A program made the position numbers and the translations under genes. Positions 18,889 to 29,574 of a stretch of DNA of 42,541 bases are shown piece by piece. This DNA comes from Terriglobia bacterium (GTDB taxonomy: Bacteria; Acidobacteriota; Vicinamibacteria; Vicinamibacterales; CAVVIG01). Below the pieces are notes generated by a model. That model saw only the letters and a list, made by a program, of their open reading frames with translations. It did not search any database and was not told the origin of the DNA. Within the stretch, counting starts at the first letter, position 1, and every line of letters begins with the position of its first letter. Where the stretch lies: assembly GCA_020073005.1 (NCBI GenBank), contig JAIQFX010000042.1, positions 1 to 42,541 on the forward strand. Direction: 5' to 3'.

Positions 18889-19979
18889 CATATCTTCAGT
18901 TCGCCTCTCACATCGTCTGCATGTATCTTCCCGAACTCCCGCAGCAGTTCCTTCGATCGCTCATCGAGGATCTTCGGCAGCACGAGCTTCACCTCGACGA
19001 CGAGGTCGCCGCGACGGCCGTCGCGCGGCGACGGCATCCCGCGCTCGCGCAGGCGGAAGCGCTGCCCTGACTGCGTGCCCGGCGGGACCCGCACCCGCGC
19101 CGGACCGTCGAGGCTCGGAACGTCGATCTTCGCGCCGAGCGCCGCTTCGTGCACCGCGACCGGCACCGTGAGATGCAGGTCGTCGCCCTCGCGCCGGAAC
19201 AGCGGATGCGGCTGCACGTGCACGGTGATGTAGAGGTCGCCGTTCTCGCCGCCGTTGCGCCCGGCGTGGCCTTTCCCCGGCACGCGGATGCGCGCGCCGT
19301 CCGCCAGTCCGGCCGGGACGTTGATGACGAGCGCCTCGCTGCGCATCTCGACCTGCTGGCCGCCGCAGGTCGGGCACCGCGTCTGGCGCAGCCGGCCCGA
19401 GCCGTTGCACGCGCCACACGGTTTCGAGAACACCATGTGCCCGCGCGCCGACTTGATGACGCCGCTGCCCTGGCACTTCGGACACCGCGACTCGCTGACG
19501 GACAGGTGCCCGGCGCCCTTGCACCCGCGGCAGCGCTCCTGGCGCATGACGGTCAGCGATCGCTGGCCGCCGTGCAGCGCGTCCTCGAAGCTGATCGTCG
19601 TCGTTTGATGCAGGTCGACGCCGCGTTCCGGCGCGCCCTGGCTGCGCGGCGCGTCGCGCTGCAGCAGCACGTCCGCGAACAGATCGCCGAACGTCGACGC
19701 GTCCGAGCCGTGCGCGCTGACCGTGAAGTCGAATCCCTCGAAGCCGAACGCCGTCGCGCCCGCGTCCTCGGCCACCTGGCCGCCCGCGTCGTAGCGCCGG
19801 CGCCGCTCCGGATCGATCAACGTTTCGTACGCTTCGGCGATCCGGCGGAACTGCTCCGCCGCCATCCGATCGCCGGGGTTGATGTCCGGGTGATGCCGCC
19901 GCGCCAGACGCTTGTAGGCGCGCTTGATGTCGCTCGCGGTCGCGGCCCGCGGAAGGCCAAGAATGATGTAAAAGTCCAT
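18888..19979 (-). CDS. dnaJ: DnaJ co-chaperone (type I, with zinc fingers)
   Basis: A 363-residue Hsp40 that stimulates DnaK ATPase and delivers substrates. The J domain starts at MDFYIILGLPRAAT, with HPD at HHPDINPGD (about residue 33). The Gly/Phe linker is short. Four zinc motifs follow (CRGCKGAG, CPKCQGSG, CGACNGSG, CPTCGG), then the substrate-binding and dimer domains. The ATG at 19979 fits the family; an in-frame GTG 15 bases earlier is possible. It lies 28 bases after dnaK. No grpE gene lies between them, unlike many dnaK operons. Confidence 0.95.
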   Translation of the reverse strand: MDFYIILGLPRAATASDIKRAYKRLARRHHPDINPGDRMAAEQFRRIAEAYETLIDPERRRRYDAGGQVAEDAGATAFGFEGFDFTVSAHGSDASTFGDLFADVLLQRDAPRSQGAPERGVDLHQTTTISFEDALHGGQRSLTVMRQERCRGCKGAGHLSVSESRCPKCQGSGVIKSARGHMVFSKPCGACNGSGRLRQTRCPTCGGQQVEMRSEALVINVPAGLADGARIRVPGKGHAGRNGGENGDLYITVHVQPHPLFRREGDDLHLTVPVAVHEAALGAKIDVPSLDGPARVRVPPGTQSGQRFRLRERGMPSPRDGRRGDLVVEVKLVLPKILDERSKELLREFGKIHADDVRGELKI

Positions 19980-20007
19980 GGAATTGCGGATCACTCCGCA
20001 ATATCAG

Positions 20008-21939
<1,932 letters not shown>

Positions 21940-21977
21940 GAATTCCTCGTCGACTGGGGGAATGTGATATCGCGTTG

Positions 21978-22006
21978 ATTATGAAAGCTGAGTGCCTCAT
22001 TGTCAA
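21978..22006 (-). promoter_or_regulatory. dnaK promoter (TTGACA - 17 - CATAAT)
   Basis: On the minus strand, TTGACA (22006-22001) is followed after exactly 17 bases by CATAAT (21983-21978), 39 bases before the dnaK ATG. It is the best vegetative-type promoter seen in the window. Confidence 0.75.
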
Positions 22007-22029
22007 TTTGACTCTCACAAACTCTCAAA
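22007..22029. promoter_or_regulatory. HAIR-like inverted repeat upstream of dnaK
   Basis: TTTGA (22007-22011) and TCAAA (22025-22029) form an inverted repeat immediately upstream of the -35 box. Classical HspR HAIR sites are CTTGAGT-N7-ACTCAAG; here the spacing between the TTGA/TCAA cores is 2 bases longer and the inner bases do not match. The block also contains a direct repeat, ACTCTCACAA then ACTCTCAAAT. A plausible HspR operator given hspR downstream, but divergent. Confidence 0.4.
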
Positions 22030-22037
22030 TTCGGCGC

Positions 22038-22043
22038 TAAAAT
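22038..22043 (+). promoter_or_regulatory. possible -10 box (TAAAAT) before the PBP1A gene
   Basis: TAAAAT lies 8 bases before the ATG at 22052 with no Shine-Dalgarno sequence in between, so transcription could start at the start codon. The -35 is not clear. It shares the short dnaK upstream region, so the two promoters face away from each other. Confidence 0.35.
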
Positions 22044-22051
22044 ACTGATTC

Positions 22052-24367
22052 ATGGCGCACGTCGTCCTCCGCATCGCCCGCAACGCCGGCATCGTCGCCT
22101 TGTTCATCGTCGCGGCGATGCTCGGCATCCTCAGCGGCGTCCTGTTCGCGTATGCCGGCGACCTCCCGCAGGTCACCTCGCTCGACAACTACAACCCGAG
22201 TACGATCACGCGCATCTACGCCGCGGGCGGACAGGTCATCGGCGAGTTCGCCACGCAGCGCCGCGTCGTCGTCGCCTACGACGACATCAATCCGGTCCTG
22301 CGCCAGGCCATCATCGCGACCGAGGACGCGGACTTCGACAAGCACTTCGGCGTCAACGTGTGGCGCATCGCCGCGGCGGCGCTGACCGACGTCCTCGAGC
22401 GCCGGCGCGCGCAGGGCGCCAGCACGCTGACGCAGCAGCTCGCCCGCAACCTCAAGGATCAGTTCGGGCTCACGTCGAAGAGCGAGGAAGGCGCGGCGCA
22501 GTCGCTCGAGCGGAAGGTCAAGGAGATCATCCTCGCGGTCCAGATCGAAAAGCGCTACACGAAGAAGGAAATCTTCACGATCTACTGCAACCAGATGTAC
22601 CTCGGCCACGGCGCGTACGGCGTCGAGGCCGCGTCGCGTCTGTACTTCAACAAGACCAACAAACAGCTCAGCCTCGAAGAGGCCGCGCTCATCGCCGGCA
22701 TCTTCCAGACGCCCGAGCGTCAGAGCCCGTTCGTCGACATGAAGCGCGCGACCGCGCGGCGCAACGTCGTCCTGCAGCGCATGGCCGAGGAAGGCTACAT
22801 CACGCAGGCGCGGGCGGAGGCGGCGAAGCGGACGCCGATCGTCACGCGCGGCCAGCCGAACCAGCCGCCGGGCATCGCGCCGTTCTTCGTCGAGGAAGTG
22901 CGCAAGCACCTCGAGCGCCAGTACGGCGCGAAGGTGCTGTACGAAAACGGCCTCTCGGTCACGACGACGCTCGATCCGGCGCTGCAGGAGATTGCGAACC
23001 GCGTGATCGAGCGCGGGCTGCGCGCCTACGACAAGCGCCACGGCTGGCGGAAGCCGGCGCGCAACGTCGCCGACGAGAAGCGCACCATCGATTCGTACAC
23101 GGATGATCGCTGGAACCGGCCGATCGTCGCGGGCGACGTCGTCCCCGCCGTCGTCGTCACCGCGCCCAGGGGCGGACCCGCGCGGCTGCGCATCGGCAAG
23201 TACCACGCGGATCTCGACAAGGCCGGGTACACGTGGACGCATCGCGCGACCGCCGCCGACCTCTTCAAGCCGGGCGATGTCGTCGACGTGGCCGTGACGA
23301 AGATTGATGAAGGGCCCGGCGCCGCGACCGTCACGCTCGAGCAGACGCCGCAGGTGGAGGGCGCGCTCCTCGCCATCGACAATCACACCGGCCAGATCAA
23401 GGCGATGGTGGGCGGCTGGAGCTTCACGCGCAGCAAGTTCAACCGCGCGATGCAGGCGTACCGGCAGCTCGGGTCGACGTTCAAGCCGATCGTCTACACC
23501 ACGGCGATCGATCGCGGCTTCACGCCGGCGTCGATTATCGTCGACGCGCCGGTCAGTTACACGAGCGACATCGGCGCGGTCTGGGAGCCGAAGAACTACG
23601 ACCTCAAGTTCCTGGGACCGGTCACGCTCCGCTACGCGCTCGAGGAATCGCGCAACGTTCCCGCGGTCAAGATGATGGAAACGCTGGGGCCGAAGAGCGT
23701 GCTCGAGTACGCGAAGAAGTTCGGGCTCGAGGAAGATTTTCCGCCGTTCCTGCCGATCGCGCTCGGCGCGGGCGACGCGACGCTGCTCGAGATCACCAGC
23801 GCCTACACGACCTTCCCGAATCAGGGCGTCCGCATGAAGCCCTTCTCGGTGATGCGCATCACCGACCGCAACGGCAACCTGCTCGAAGAGAACCGCGCGG
23901 AGCCGTCCGACGTCATCCGGGCCGACACCGCGTTCGTGATGACCAACATGCTGCGGGGCGTCCTCAGCGAGCACGGCACGGGCGCCCGGGCCGCCGGCCT
24001 GGCGCGCGAGTGGCCGCTGGCGGGCAAGACCGGCACGGTCGACGACAACACCGACGCGTGGTTCGTCGGCTTCGATCCCGACATCACGGTCGGCGTGTGG
24101 ATCGGCAACGACGACAAGCGCAAGTCGCTCGGCACGGCGGAACAGGGATCGTTCGTCGCGCTGCCGATGTGGATGGAGTTCATGCGCGCCTACATCGACG
24201 GCCGTCCCGACAAGGACGATCCGCCGGCCTTCGAGGCGCCCGGCAACATCGTGTTTCTGAACGTGGAGCACGCCAACGGCGCCGTCGTGCCGTCCGGCAC
24301 GCCCGGCGCCATCCACGAAGCCTTCATCGCGGGGACGCAGCCGGGAGCAGGCAGCTTCGCGAGATAA
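22052..24367 (+). CDS. class A penicillin-binding protein (PBP1A type)
   Basis: A 771-residue bifunctional peptidoglycan synthase anchored by one N-terminal membrane helix (about residues 8-32). The glycosyltransferase domain shows IATEDADFDKHFGVN, GASTLTQQLARNL and KRYTKKEIFTIYCNQMYLG. The transpeptidase domain has the nucleophile motif STFK (about residue 478), SRN and KTGTVDD. An OB-like insert lies between, as in PBP1A (about residues 330-440). It polymerises lipid II, which the convergent murJ neighbour is expected to flip. Divergent from dnaK. Confidence 0.96.
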   Translation: MAHVVLRIARNAGIVALFIVAAMLGILSGVLFAYAGDLPQVTSLDNYNPSTITRIYAAGGQVIGEFATQRRVVVAYDDINPVLRQAIIATEDADFDKHFGVNVWRIAAAALTDVLERRRAQGASTLTQQLARNLKDQFGLTSKSEEGAAQSLERKVKEIILAVQIEKRYTKKEIFTIYCNQMYLGHGAYGVEAASRLYFNKTNKQLSLEEAALIAGIFQTPERQSPFVDMKRATARRNVVLQRMAEEGYITQARAEAAKRTPIVTRGQPNQPPGIAPFFVEEVRKHLERQYGAKVLYENGLSVTTTLDPALQEIANRVIERGLRAYDKRHGWRKPARNVADEKRTIDSYTDDRWNRPIVAGDVVPAVVVTAPRGGPARLRIGKYHADLDKAGYTWTHRATAADLFKPGDVVDVAVTKIDEGPGAATVTLEQTPQVEGALLAIDNHTGQIKAMVGGWSFTRSKFNRAMQAYRQLGSTFKPIVYTTAIDRGFTPASIIVDAPVSYTSDIGAVWEPKNYDLKFLGPVTLRYALEESRNVPAVKMMETLGPKSVLEYAKKFGLEEDFPPFLPIALGAGDATLLEITSAYTTFPNQGVRMKPFSVMRITDRNGNLLEENRAEPSDVIRADTAFVMTNMLRGVLSEHGTGARAAGLAREWPLAGKTGTVDDNTDAWFVGFDPDITVGVWIGNDDKRKSLGTAEQGSFVALPMWMEFMRAYIDGRPDKDDPPAFEAPGNIVFLNVEHANGAVVPSGTPGAIHEAFIAGTQPGAGSFAR

Positions 24368-24374
24368 GCCGGGC

Positions 24375-24402
24375 GTGTCACGCGAGCCTTTCAGGCGCGC
24401 GG
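24375..24402. repeat. palindromic element, family F (variant), between PBP1A and murJ
   Basis: Core GCGAGCCTTTCAGGCGCGC. The stem arms CGCGAGCCT and AGGCGCGCG pair with one mismatch. It sits between the convergent stops and contains the murJ TGA stop. It could fold as a hairpin at both transcript ends but lacks a U-tract. Confidence 0.75.
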
Positions 24403-25995
24403 AACCCAGGCTTTCACACGCGCGAGCGCTCGCGACGCTTCCGGAATCCCGAGCGCGAAGGCCGTCGCGAAGAACACTCCGCCGTAGGGACCGAGGATGA
24501 GAACGGCCGCGATGATCGGATTCGGCGGCGGCACGACGATCTTCACGGCCCACGCGACCGCGGCGCCGCAGACCGCCGACGTCCACAGCTGCGCGACGTA
24601 GTCCACAGGCAATCCCGTCCGGCCGATCCGCTGATTCATCGTCCGGCGCAACAGCAGCATCTCCACCCACCCGGCGATGCCGGCGGACGCCGTGAGCCCC
24701 GCGGCGCCCCAGACGAGCGGCACGCCGAGCTTCGGCGGCAGCATCACCGCGAAGACGTACCCCAGCACTGTCGTCAGCACGACGCGCACGATCGCATAGC
24801 GCAGCGGCGTCCGCGTGTCGCGCAGCGCGTAGTACGCCGACGAGTACAAGCGGCCGAGCGTCGACGCAAGCAGGCCGACGGCCGATCCCGCGAGAATGCC
24901 CCAGACGTACACGGCGTCTTCGTGACGGAACCGTCCCGTCTGCAGCAGCGCCGCCGCGATGACGTCACCGAGCGCGAGAAACGCCATCGCGGACGGGACG
25001 ACGAAGAACGCGATCTGGCGGAGCCCGCCGTCGAGGCGGCTGCGGAGCCCGTCCGTGCCCGACGCATCCAGTCCGACCTCCCCCGCCATCGTCGGCAGCT
25101 CCGCGGCAGCGATCGACATGCCGAACATGCTCACCGGCAGCGTGTACAGCAGCTGCGCGTTCGCGAGCCCGGTCACGGCGCCCGTCGGCAGGAGGCTCGC
25201 GAGCAGCGAATCGATGTACGCGCTGAGCTGCACGACGCCGCGGCTGACGAAGACGGGCACGAAGTTGCGCACGACGATCCGCACGTGCGACGACATGGCG
25301 TCGAGCGCGAACCGGAGATCCGGCGCGACGCGCCGCACGAAGGGCACCTGCACGCCGAATTGCAGCGCGCTGCCGGCCACCGATCCCCACGCCAGCAGCA
25401 CGGCCAGCCGCGCCGGTTCGCGCGCGCCAAACAACGCCATCGTCGCGATCATCGCCGCGTTCCACATCACCGGCGCGGTGTACGAGAGCAGGAATTTGTG
25501 ATGGCTGTTCAGGACGCCGAGGCACCACGCCGACAGCACGAGCAGGCCGGCGCCGGGGAACAGAATCCGGACGATGACGATCGTCAACGCGCGCTTGTCG
25601 CCGGTGAAGCCCGGCGCAATCGCGGCGATCAGCAGCGGCGTCGCGAGGACGCCGACGAGCACGAGCACGGCGACGACGAGCGCGAGCAGTGACGCGACGG
25701 CGCCGGCGACCCGATCCGCGTCGCGCCGCTCGCCCCGCGCGACGAGCGCGGCGTACACCGGAATGAACGACGCGGACAGCGCGCCTTCGCCGAAGAGGTT
25801 CTGGAGAAAGTTCGGAATGCGGAACGCCGCGTTGAACGCGTCGGCGGCGTCGGACTGGAGCCCGAAGTAGTACGCGAACACGCGCAGGCGCACGAGGCCG
25901 GCGAGGCGGCTGCAGAGAATCCCCGCGGCCACCAACCCCGCGCTCTTGTAGCGCGAGCCTTTCAGGCGAGCGTGATCGGCGGATGTCTCAGTCAA
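24391..25995 (-). CDS. murJ: MurJ/MviN lipid II flippase
   Basis: A 534-residue polytopic membrane protein of the MOP superfamily with about 14 helices, which moves lipid II across the inner membrane. Family patterns include GILCSRLAGLVR, ADAFNAAFRIPNFLQNLFGEGALSASFIPVY and SSAYYALRDTRTPL. The only fitting start is a TTG at 25995 that overlaps the prfB stop by 8 bases. Residues 9-16 (ARLKGSRY) are encoded by an exact copy of the 27-base family F palindrome; without it the frame still reads through as ...SADQSAGLVAAG. The stop codon lies in another, variant copy. Confidence 0.92.
   Translation of the reverse strand: MTETSADHARLKGSRYKSAGLVAAGILCSRLAGLVRLRVFAYYFGLQSDAADAFNAAFRIPNFLQNLFGEGALSASFIPVYAALVARGERRDADRVAGAVASLLALVVAVLVLVGVLATPLLIAAIAPGFTGDKRALTIVIVRILFPGAGLLVLSAWCLGVLNSHHKFLLSYTAPVMWNAAMIATMALFGAREPARLAVLLAWGSVAGSALQFGVQVPFVRRVAPDLRFALDAMSSHVRIVVRNFVPVFVSRGVVQLSAYIDSLLASLLPTGAVTGLANAQLLYTLPVSMFGMSIAAAELPTMAGEVGLDASGTDGLRSRLDGGLRQIAFFVVPSAMAFLALGDVIAAALLQTGRFRHEDAVYVWGILAGSAVGLLASTLGRLYSSAYYALRDTRTPLRYAIVRVVLTTVLGYVFAVMLPPKLGVPLVWGAAGLTASAGIAGWVEMLLLRRTMNQRIGRTGLPVDYVAQLWTSAVCGAAVAWAVKIVVPPPNPIIAAVLILGPYGGVFFATAFALGIPEASRALARVKAWVPRA
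25946..25972. repeat. palindromic element, family F, 27 bases, inside murJ N-terminus
   Basis: Identical over all 27 bases to the copies at 30442-30468 and 37301-37327 (core GCGAGCCTTTCAGGCGAGC). In murJ it is read on the reverse strand as ARLKGSRY. Confidence 0.95.
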
Positions 25996-27122
25996 CGTCG
26001 TCGTCGGTCGCCTGGCCCAGCGTGCCGTTCGACTTCTTCATCAGATACGACTTGATGAACACGTCGATGTCGCCGTCGAGCACGCGGGCAGGGTCGTTGA
26101 CCTGCTCCTTCGTCCGGTGGTCCTTGACGAGCTGGTACGGCTGCAGCACGTAGCTGCGGATCTGATGGCCGAACGCGATGTCCTTCTTCACGCCGCCAAT
26201 CTGGTCGAGCTTCGCCTGCTGCTCTTTGAGCTTCATGTCGTACAGCCGCGCCTTGAGGACGCGCATCGCCGAGTCCTTGTTGCGATGCTGCGACCGCTCG
26301 TTCTGGCAGGAGACCACGAGGCCCGTCGGCAGGTGCGTGATGCGGATCGCGGAGTCCGTGACGTTGACGTGCTGCCCGCCGGCGCCGCTCGATCGGTAGG
26401 TGTCGATGCGGATGTCCTTGTCGTCGATGACGACGTCCACGTCATCGGGCAGCTCGGGCCACACGTAGACCGACGCGAACGACGTGTGACGCCGCGCCGC
26501 CTGATCGAACGGTGAAATGCGCACGAGGCGATGGACGCCGGCTTCGGCCGCGAGCAGGCCGTACGCGTATTCACCGGTGACGGTGAGCGTGACGCTCTTG
26601 AGGCCCGCCTCTTCGCCGGGCTGGTAGTCGATCATCTCGCGCTTGAATCCGCGCCGCTCCATCCAGCGGAGATACATGCGCAACAGCATCTCGGCCCAGT
26701 CCTGCGACTCGGTGCCGCCGGCGCCGGGATGGATGGTGAGGATCGCGTTCTTGCGATCGTGCTCGCCGCCGAGCATCTTCTTGATCTCGCCGGCGTTGAC
26801 CTCCTGCTCCAGCGCGTCCAGCGCCTGCGCGAACTCGGCGTCGACGGCCTCGCCCGCCTTCGACCATTCCACGAGGACGGCGAGATCGTCGATCCTCTTG
26901 CCGAGCGACAGCATGAGATCGCGGTCCTGCTCCAGCCGCCGGCGGCGCTGCAGGACCTTCTGCGCTTCGGCCTGGTCTTTCCAGAAATCGGGTGAGGCGG
27001 CGCGGGACTCGAGACGGGTCAGTTCTTCGTCTGGGCGGGCGGCTTCAAAGATAGCTCCGCAGATCCGCAGCGCGTTTGCCGAGATCCTCGTAGCGGCGCA
27101 TCAAGTCGTCAACGGTGGACAT
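25988..27122 (-). CDS. prfB: peptide chain release factor 2 with programmed +1 frameshift
   Basis: RF2 ends translation at UGA and UAA. Translation starts at ATG 27122 (GGAG upstream) and reads 25 codons (MSTVDDLMRRYEDLGKRAAD...) to an in-frame UGA at 27047-27045. The classical slip site TATCTTTGA lies there. A +1 shift at CTTT gives GAA GCC GCC... and continues for 352 codons to 25988, making a 377-residue protein close to the usual 365. The product has the SPF codon-recognition motif (RISPFDQAARR) and the GGQ catalytic motif (SSGAGGQHVN). It starts 36 bases after lnt and overlaps murJ by 8 bases. Confidence 0.97.
27045..27059 (-). promoter_or_regulatory. RF2 autoregulatory +1 frameshift site
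   Basis: Minus-strand sequence CGGAGCTATCTTTGA: internal Shine-Dalgarno-like CGGAG, spacer, then the slippery CTT before UGA. Low RF2 lets the ribosome slip forward one base instead of stopping, as known for E. coli prfB. Confidence 0.93.
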
Positions 27123-27157
27123 CGAACGATTCTCCAGAGTAATCAGGACGAACACCT

Positions 27158-28723
27158 CTATTGTACACGTCGCCTGCTCGCCACGAGGAGCGCGAGCGTC
27201 ACGAGCGCCGACGCGTACGGCAGGACGTCGCCGTGGCGCGCGTAGAACGTCGACGTCCGCAGATAGCGCGCCTCGCCGACGAGGACCGCGGCCTCGTAGA
27301 TCGCGCTCTTCGTCACGACGCGGCCGTACGGATCGACGATGCCGCTGATGCCGGTGTTGGCGGCGCGGACCAGATACCGTCCCTCTTCGATCGCGCGCAT
27401 CGACGCCTGTTCGAAATGCTGATACGGCGCGGACGTCGCCCCGAACCACGCGTCGTTGGTGATCGTCGCCAGCAGCTCGCTCCCGCCCGCGACGAACTGC
27501 CGCACGAGCGCGGGATACACGACCTCGTAGCAGATCGCGACGCTGACCGGATGGCCGCGCACCGGCAGCACGACGGCCTCCAGGCCCGGCGAGAAGGTGC
27601 CGACCTGCTCGGTGAGCGGCGCCGCGAAGAAGAACACCTGCTGCAGCGGCACGTACTCGCCGAACGGCACGAGATGCATTTTCCGATACGTGCCACCCGT
27701 CGTCCCGTCGGGCCGCACCAGGAACGCGGCGTTGAACATCTTGTCCACCACGCGCCGGAGACCCTCGTTCCGCCATTCGATCTGATCGCTCCCGAAGAGA
27801 ATCGGCACGCGCGCCTGCCGCGCGAGCGCGCGCAGCCGATCCGCGTCCGCCTGATCCTCCTCGAACCGGAACGGCGTCGACGACTCGGGCCACAGGACGA
27901 ACTCGGCGCCGGCGGCGATCGCCTGACGCGTCATCCGGATGTGACTGTCGAAGATCGCGGCCGCGCTGTCCGGGCTCCACTTCTGCCCCTGATCGACGTT
28001 GCCCTGGATCAAACCGACGCGCACGGCCTCGCCCTCGCGCGTCCACTCGCTCGCCGCCGCGCGGCGGGAGCCCCACACGGCGACCGCGAGCACCAACGCG
28101 AGCACGACCGCCACCGGCAGCCATCGAGTGGGGCCGGCCGGCCTCGAGTCCAGCGCGAACAACGCGAAGACGGCGCTGACTGACGCGACGAGCATCGACA
28201 CGCCCCAGACGCCGAAGACGCTGGCGAGCTGCGCGATCGGCAGGACGCTGGCCTGGCTGTAGCCCAGCAGCACCCACGGAAATCCGGTGAAGAGATACGT
28301 GCGGCCGAGTTCCGTCGCGACCCACACGATCGGCGCCGCGAGCAGCGCGCGACGGCCGATCGACAGGAACACGCGCCGCACGATCACGGCGAACAGACCC
28401 GGGAACAGCGAGAGGTAGAGGATCAGGGCCGCATTGACCAAGACCGCGGCCCACGTCGCGATGCCGCCGTAGGTCGCCATCACGCCCGTAATCCAGTACA
28501 GCGTGCAGGCGAAGTAGACGACGCCGGTCAGCAGACCGAGCCGCAGCGCGTGCGCCAGACCTCGCGGCGCGACAAACGGCGAGCGCGATTCGTGCGCGAG
28601 CGCCGTCAGCAGCGGCGCGAGCGCAATCCAGGCGAATGCGGGATGACCGAACTTCGGGAAACTCAGCGCGAGGAGGAGGCCGGACGCCGAGGCGCGGACG
28701 TAATCGAGGGAGCGCGACCGCAC
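27158..28723 (-). CDS. lnt: apolipoprotein N-acyltransferase Lnt
   Basis: A 521-residue inner-membrane enzyme that adds the third acyl chain to lipoproteins. The N-terminal ~200 residues hold the membrane helices (GFPWVLLGYSQA is typical). The periplasmic nitrilase-like domain holds the catalytic triad Glu in LWPESSTPF, Lys in YRKMHLVPFGEYVP and Cys in VAICYEVVYP. GTG at 28723 is the start; it is 8 bases after the SPOR gene's stop. The arrangement SPOR - lnt - prfB suggests one transcript. Confidence 0.96.
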   Translation of the reverse strand: MRSRSLDYVRASASGLLLALSFPKFGHPAFAWIALAPLLTALAHESRSPFVAPRGLAHALRLGLLTGVVYFACTLYWITGVMATYGGIATWAAVLVNAALILYLSLFPGLFAVIVRRVFLSIGRRALLAAPIVWVATELGRTYLFTGFPWVLLGYSQASVLPIAQLASVFGVWGVSMLVASVSAVFALFALDSRPAGPTRWLPVAVVLALVLAVAVWGSRRAAASEWTREGEAVRVGLIQGNVDQGQKWSPDSAAAIFDSHIRMTRQAIAAGAEFVLWPESSTPFRFEEDQADADRLRALARQARVPILFGSDQIEWRNEGLRRVVDKMFNAAFLVRPDGTTGGTYRKMHLVPFGEYVPLQQVFFFAAPLTEQVGTFSPGLEAVVLPVRGHPVSVAICYEVVYPALVRQFVAGGSELLATITNDAWFGATSAPYQHFEQASMRAIEEGRYLVRAANTGISGIVDPYGRVVTKSAIYEAAVLVGEARYLRTSTFYARHGDVLPYASALVTLALLVASRRRVQ

Positions 28724-28731
28724 AAGGCGAT

Positions 28732-29514
28732 CTACCGCGTCACCCAGGGCTTGAACTGCTCTTCTTTCTGGAGCTTCGCGGCCATCGTGTCGGCGTCGCG
28801 CTTGGTCGGGAATTTCCCGATGCGCACGCGGTACATCGACGGCGTGCCGGCGGCCGGCGCGAGCACGTACGCCGCGTAGCCTTTCGACACCAGCCGCTTG
28901 GCCATCGCGTCGGCTTCGCCGCGCTCGTTCATCGCCGCAATCTGGACGGCGTAGCCGTCACTGGACGCGGCCGCGGGCGCTGGCGACGTCGACGCCGTCT
29001 TTGCAGGCGGCGCCGGTTTCGCGGCGGGCGCCGGCTTCGTCGCCGCCGCCGGAGGCGGCGCGGAAACGGCGCGCGCCTCGGCTTTCGCGACTTTCTCGGC
29101 CTTCTCCGCTTTGGCGGGAGGCGCGGCCGCCATCGGCGTCGGGACCTCGGGCTTCGCCGCGGGCTTCAGTTGTTCAGCGGTCGCGCGCGGTTTCTCGAGG
29201 CGGTTGAAGTACGTGAGGTCGTCCACGGCGGGCGGCGGAGCGGCGGCCGTGGGATCCGATCCGGCCGGCGTCGGCGCCGGGGTGGCCGGCTGCTGCGGGG
29301 TCGTCTCCGCCGCGACGTTCACGGGCGCCGCATCGGCCGCCGCGAGCCGCTCGGCCTTGACGCCGCGGCCGACAAGGACTCCACAGAGGAAGATGACCAC
29401 CGACACCACGGTGGCGGCCATGAACAGAAAGACCAACTGCTTTCCGTTCAGTTGAATCTCATGAAAGCCGTCGTCCTGGATCTGTTGAGTCAAGTTCGCT
29501 GGGGAGTGTACCAC
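28732..29514 (-). CDS. membrane-anchored SPOR-domain protein
   Basis: A 260-residue protein with one membrane helix (LVFLFMAATVVSVVIFLCGV, about residues 29-48), a long Ala/Pro/Lys linker (~60-180) and a C-terminal SPOR domain (YAVQIAAMNERGEADAMAK... to MYRVRIGKFPTKRDADTMAAKL). SPOR domains bind peptidoglycan stripped of stem peptides at the septum, so a division or cell-wall role, as for FtsN or DedD, is likely. The start is a GTG at 29514; an internal TTG is possible. It is the first gene before lnt and prfB. Confidence 0.88.
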   Translation of the reverse strand: MVHSPANLTQQIQDDGFHEIQLNGKQLVFLFMAATVVSVVIFLCGVLVGRGVKAERLAAADAAPVNVAAETTPQQPATPAPTPAGSDPTAAAPPPAVDDLTYFNRLEKPRATAEQLKPAAKPEVPTPMAAAPPAKAEKAEKVAKAEARAVSAPPPAAATKPAPAAKPAPPAKTASTSPAPAAASSDGYAVQIAAMNERGEADAMAKRLVSKGYAAYVLAPAAGTPSMYRVRIGKFPTKRDADTMAAKLQKEEQFKPWVTR

Positions 29515-29574
29515 GATGCCGCGCGCAGTACAAGGGCCCGCGAAGGGCCGGCCGGCGATCGGAAATGCCGCGTC

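Noticed and set aside
21961-22030. CIRCE element before dnaK
   Set aside because: Only a partial GAGTGC half-site is present; no TTAGCACTC-N9-GAGTGCTAA, and hspR rather than hrcA is in the cluster.
24368-24402. Bidirectional rho-independent terminator between PBP1A and murJ
   Set aside because: A hairpin is present, but there is no U-tract on either strand and it matches the dispersed family F element.
22037-24670. 877-codon frame antisense to the PBP1A gene
   Set aside because: Arg/Asp-rich shadow frame with no recognisable family.
27045-27122. Frameshift sequencing error in prfB
   Set aside because: The interruption is exactly the conserved CTTTGA slip site with an upstream Shine-Dalgarno-like element at codon 26, the known programmed site.
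29515-29574. Small gene or RNA between the SPOR gene and the unknown gene
   Set aside because: Only 60 bases, with no ribosome site or clear structure.
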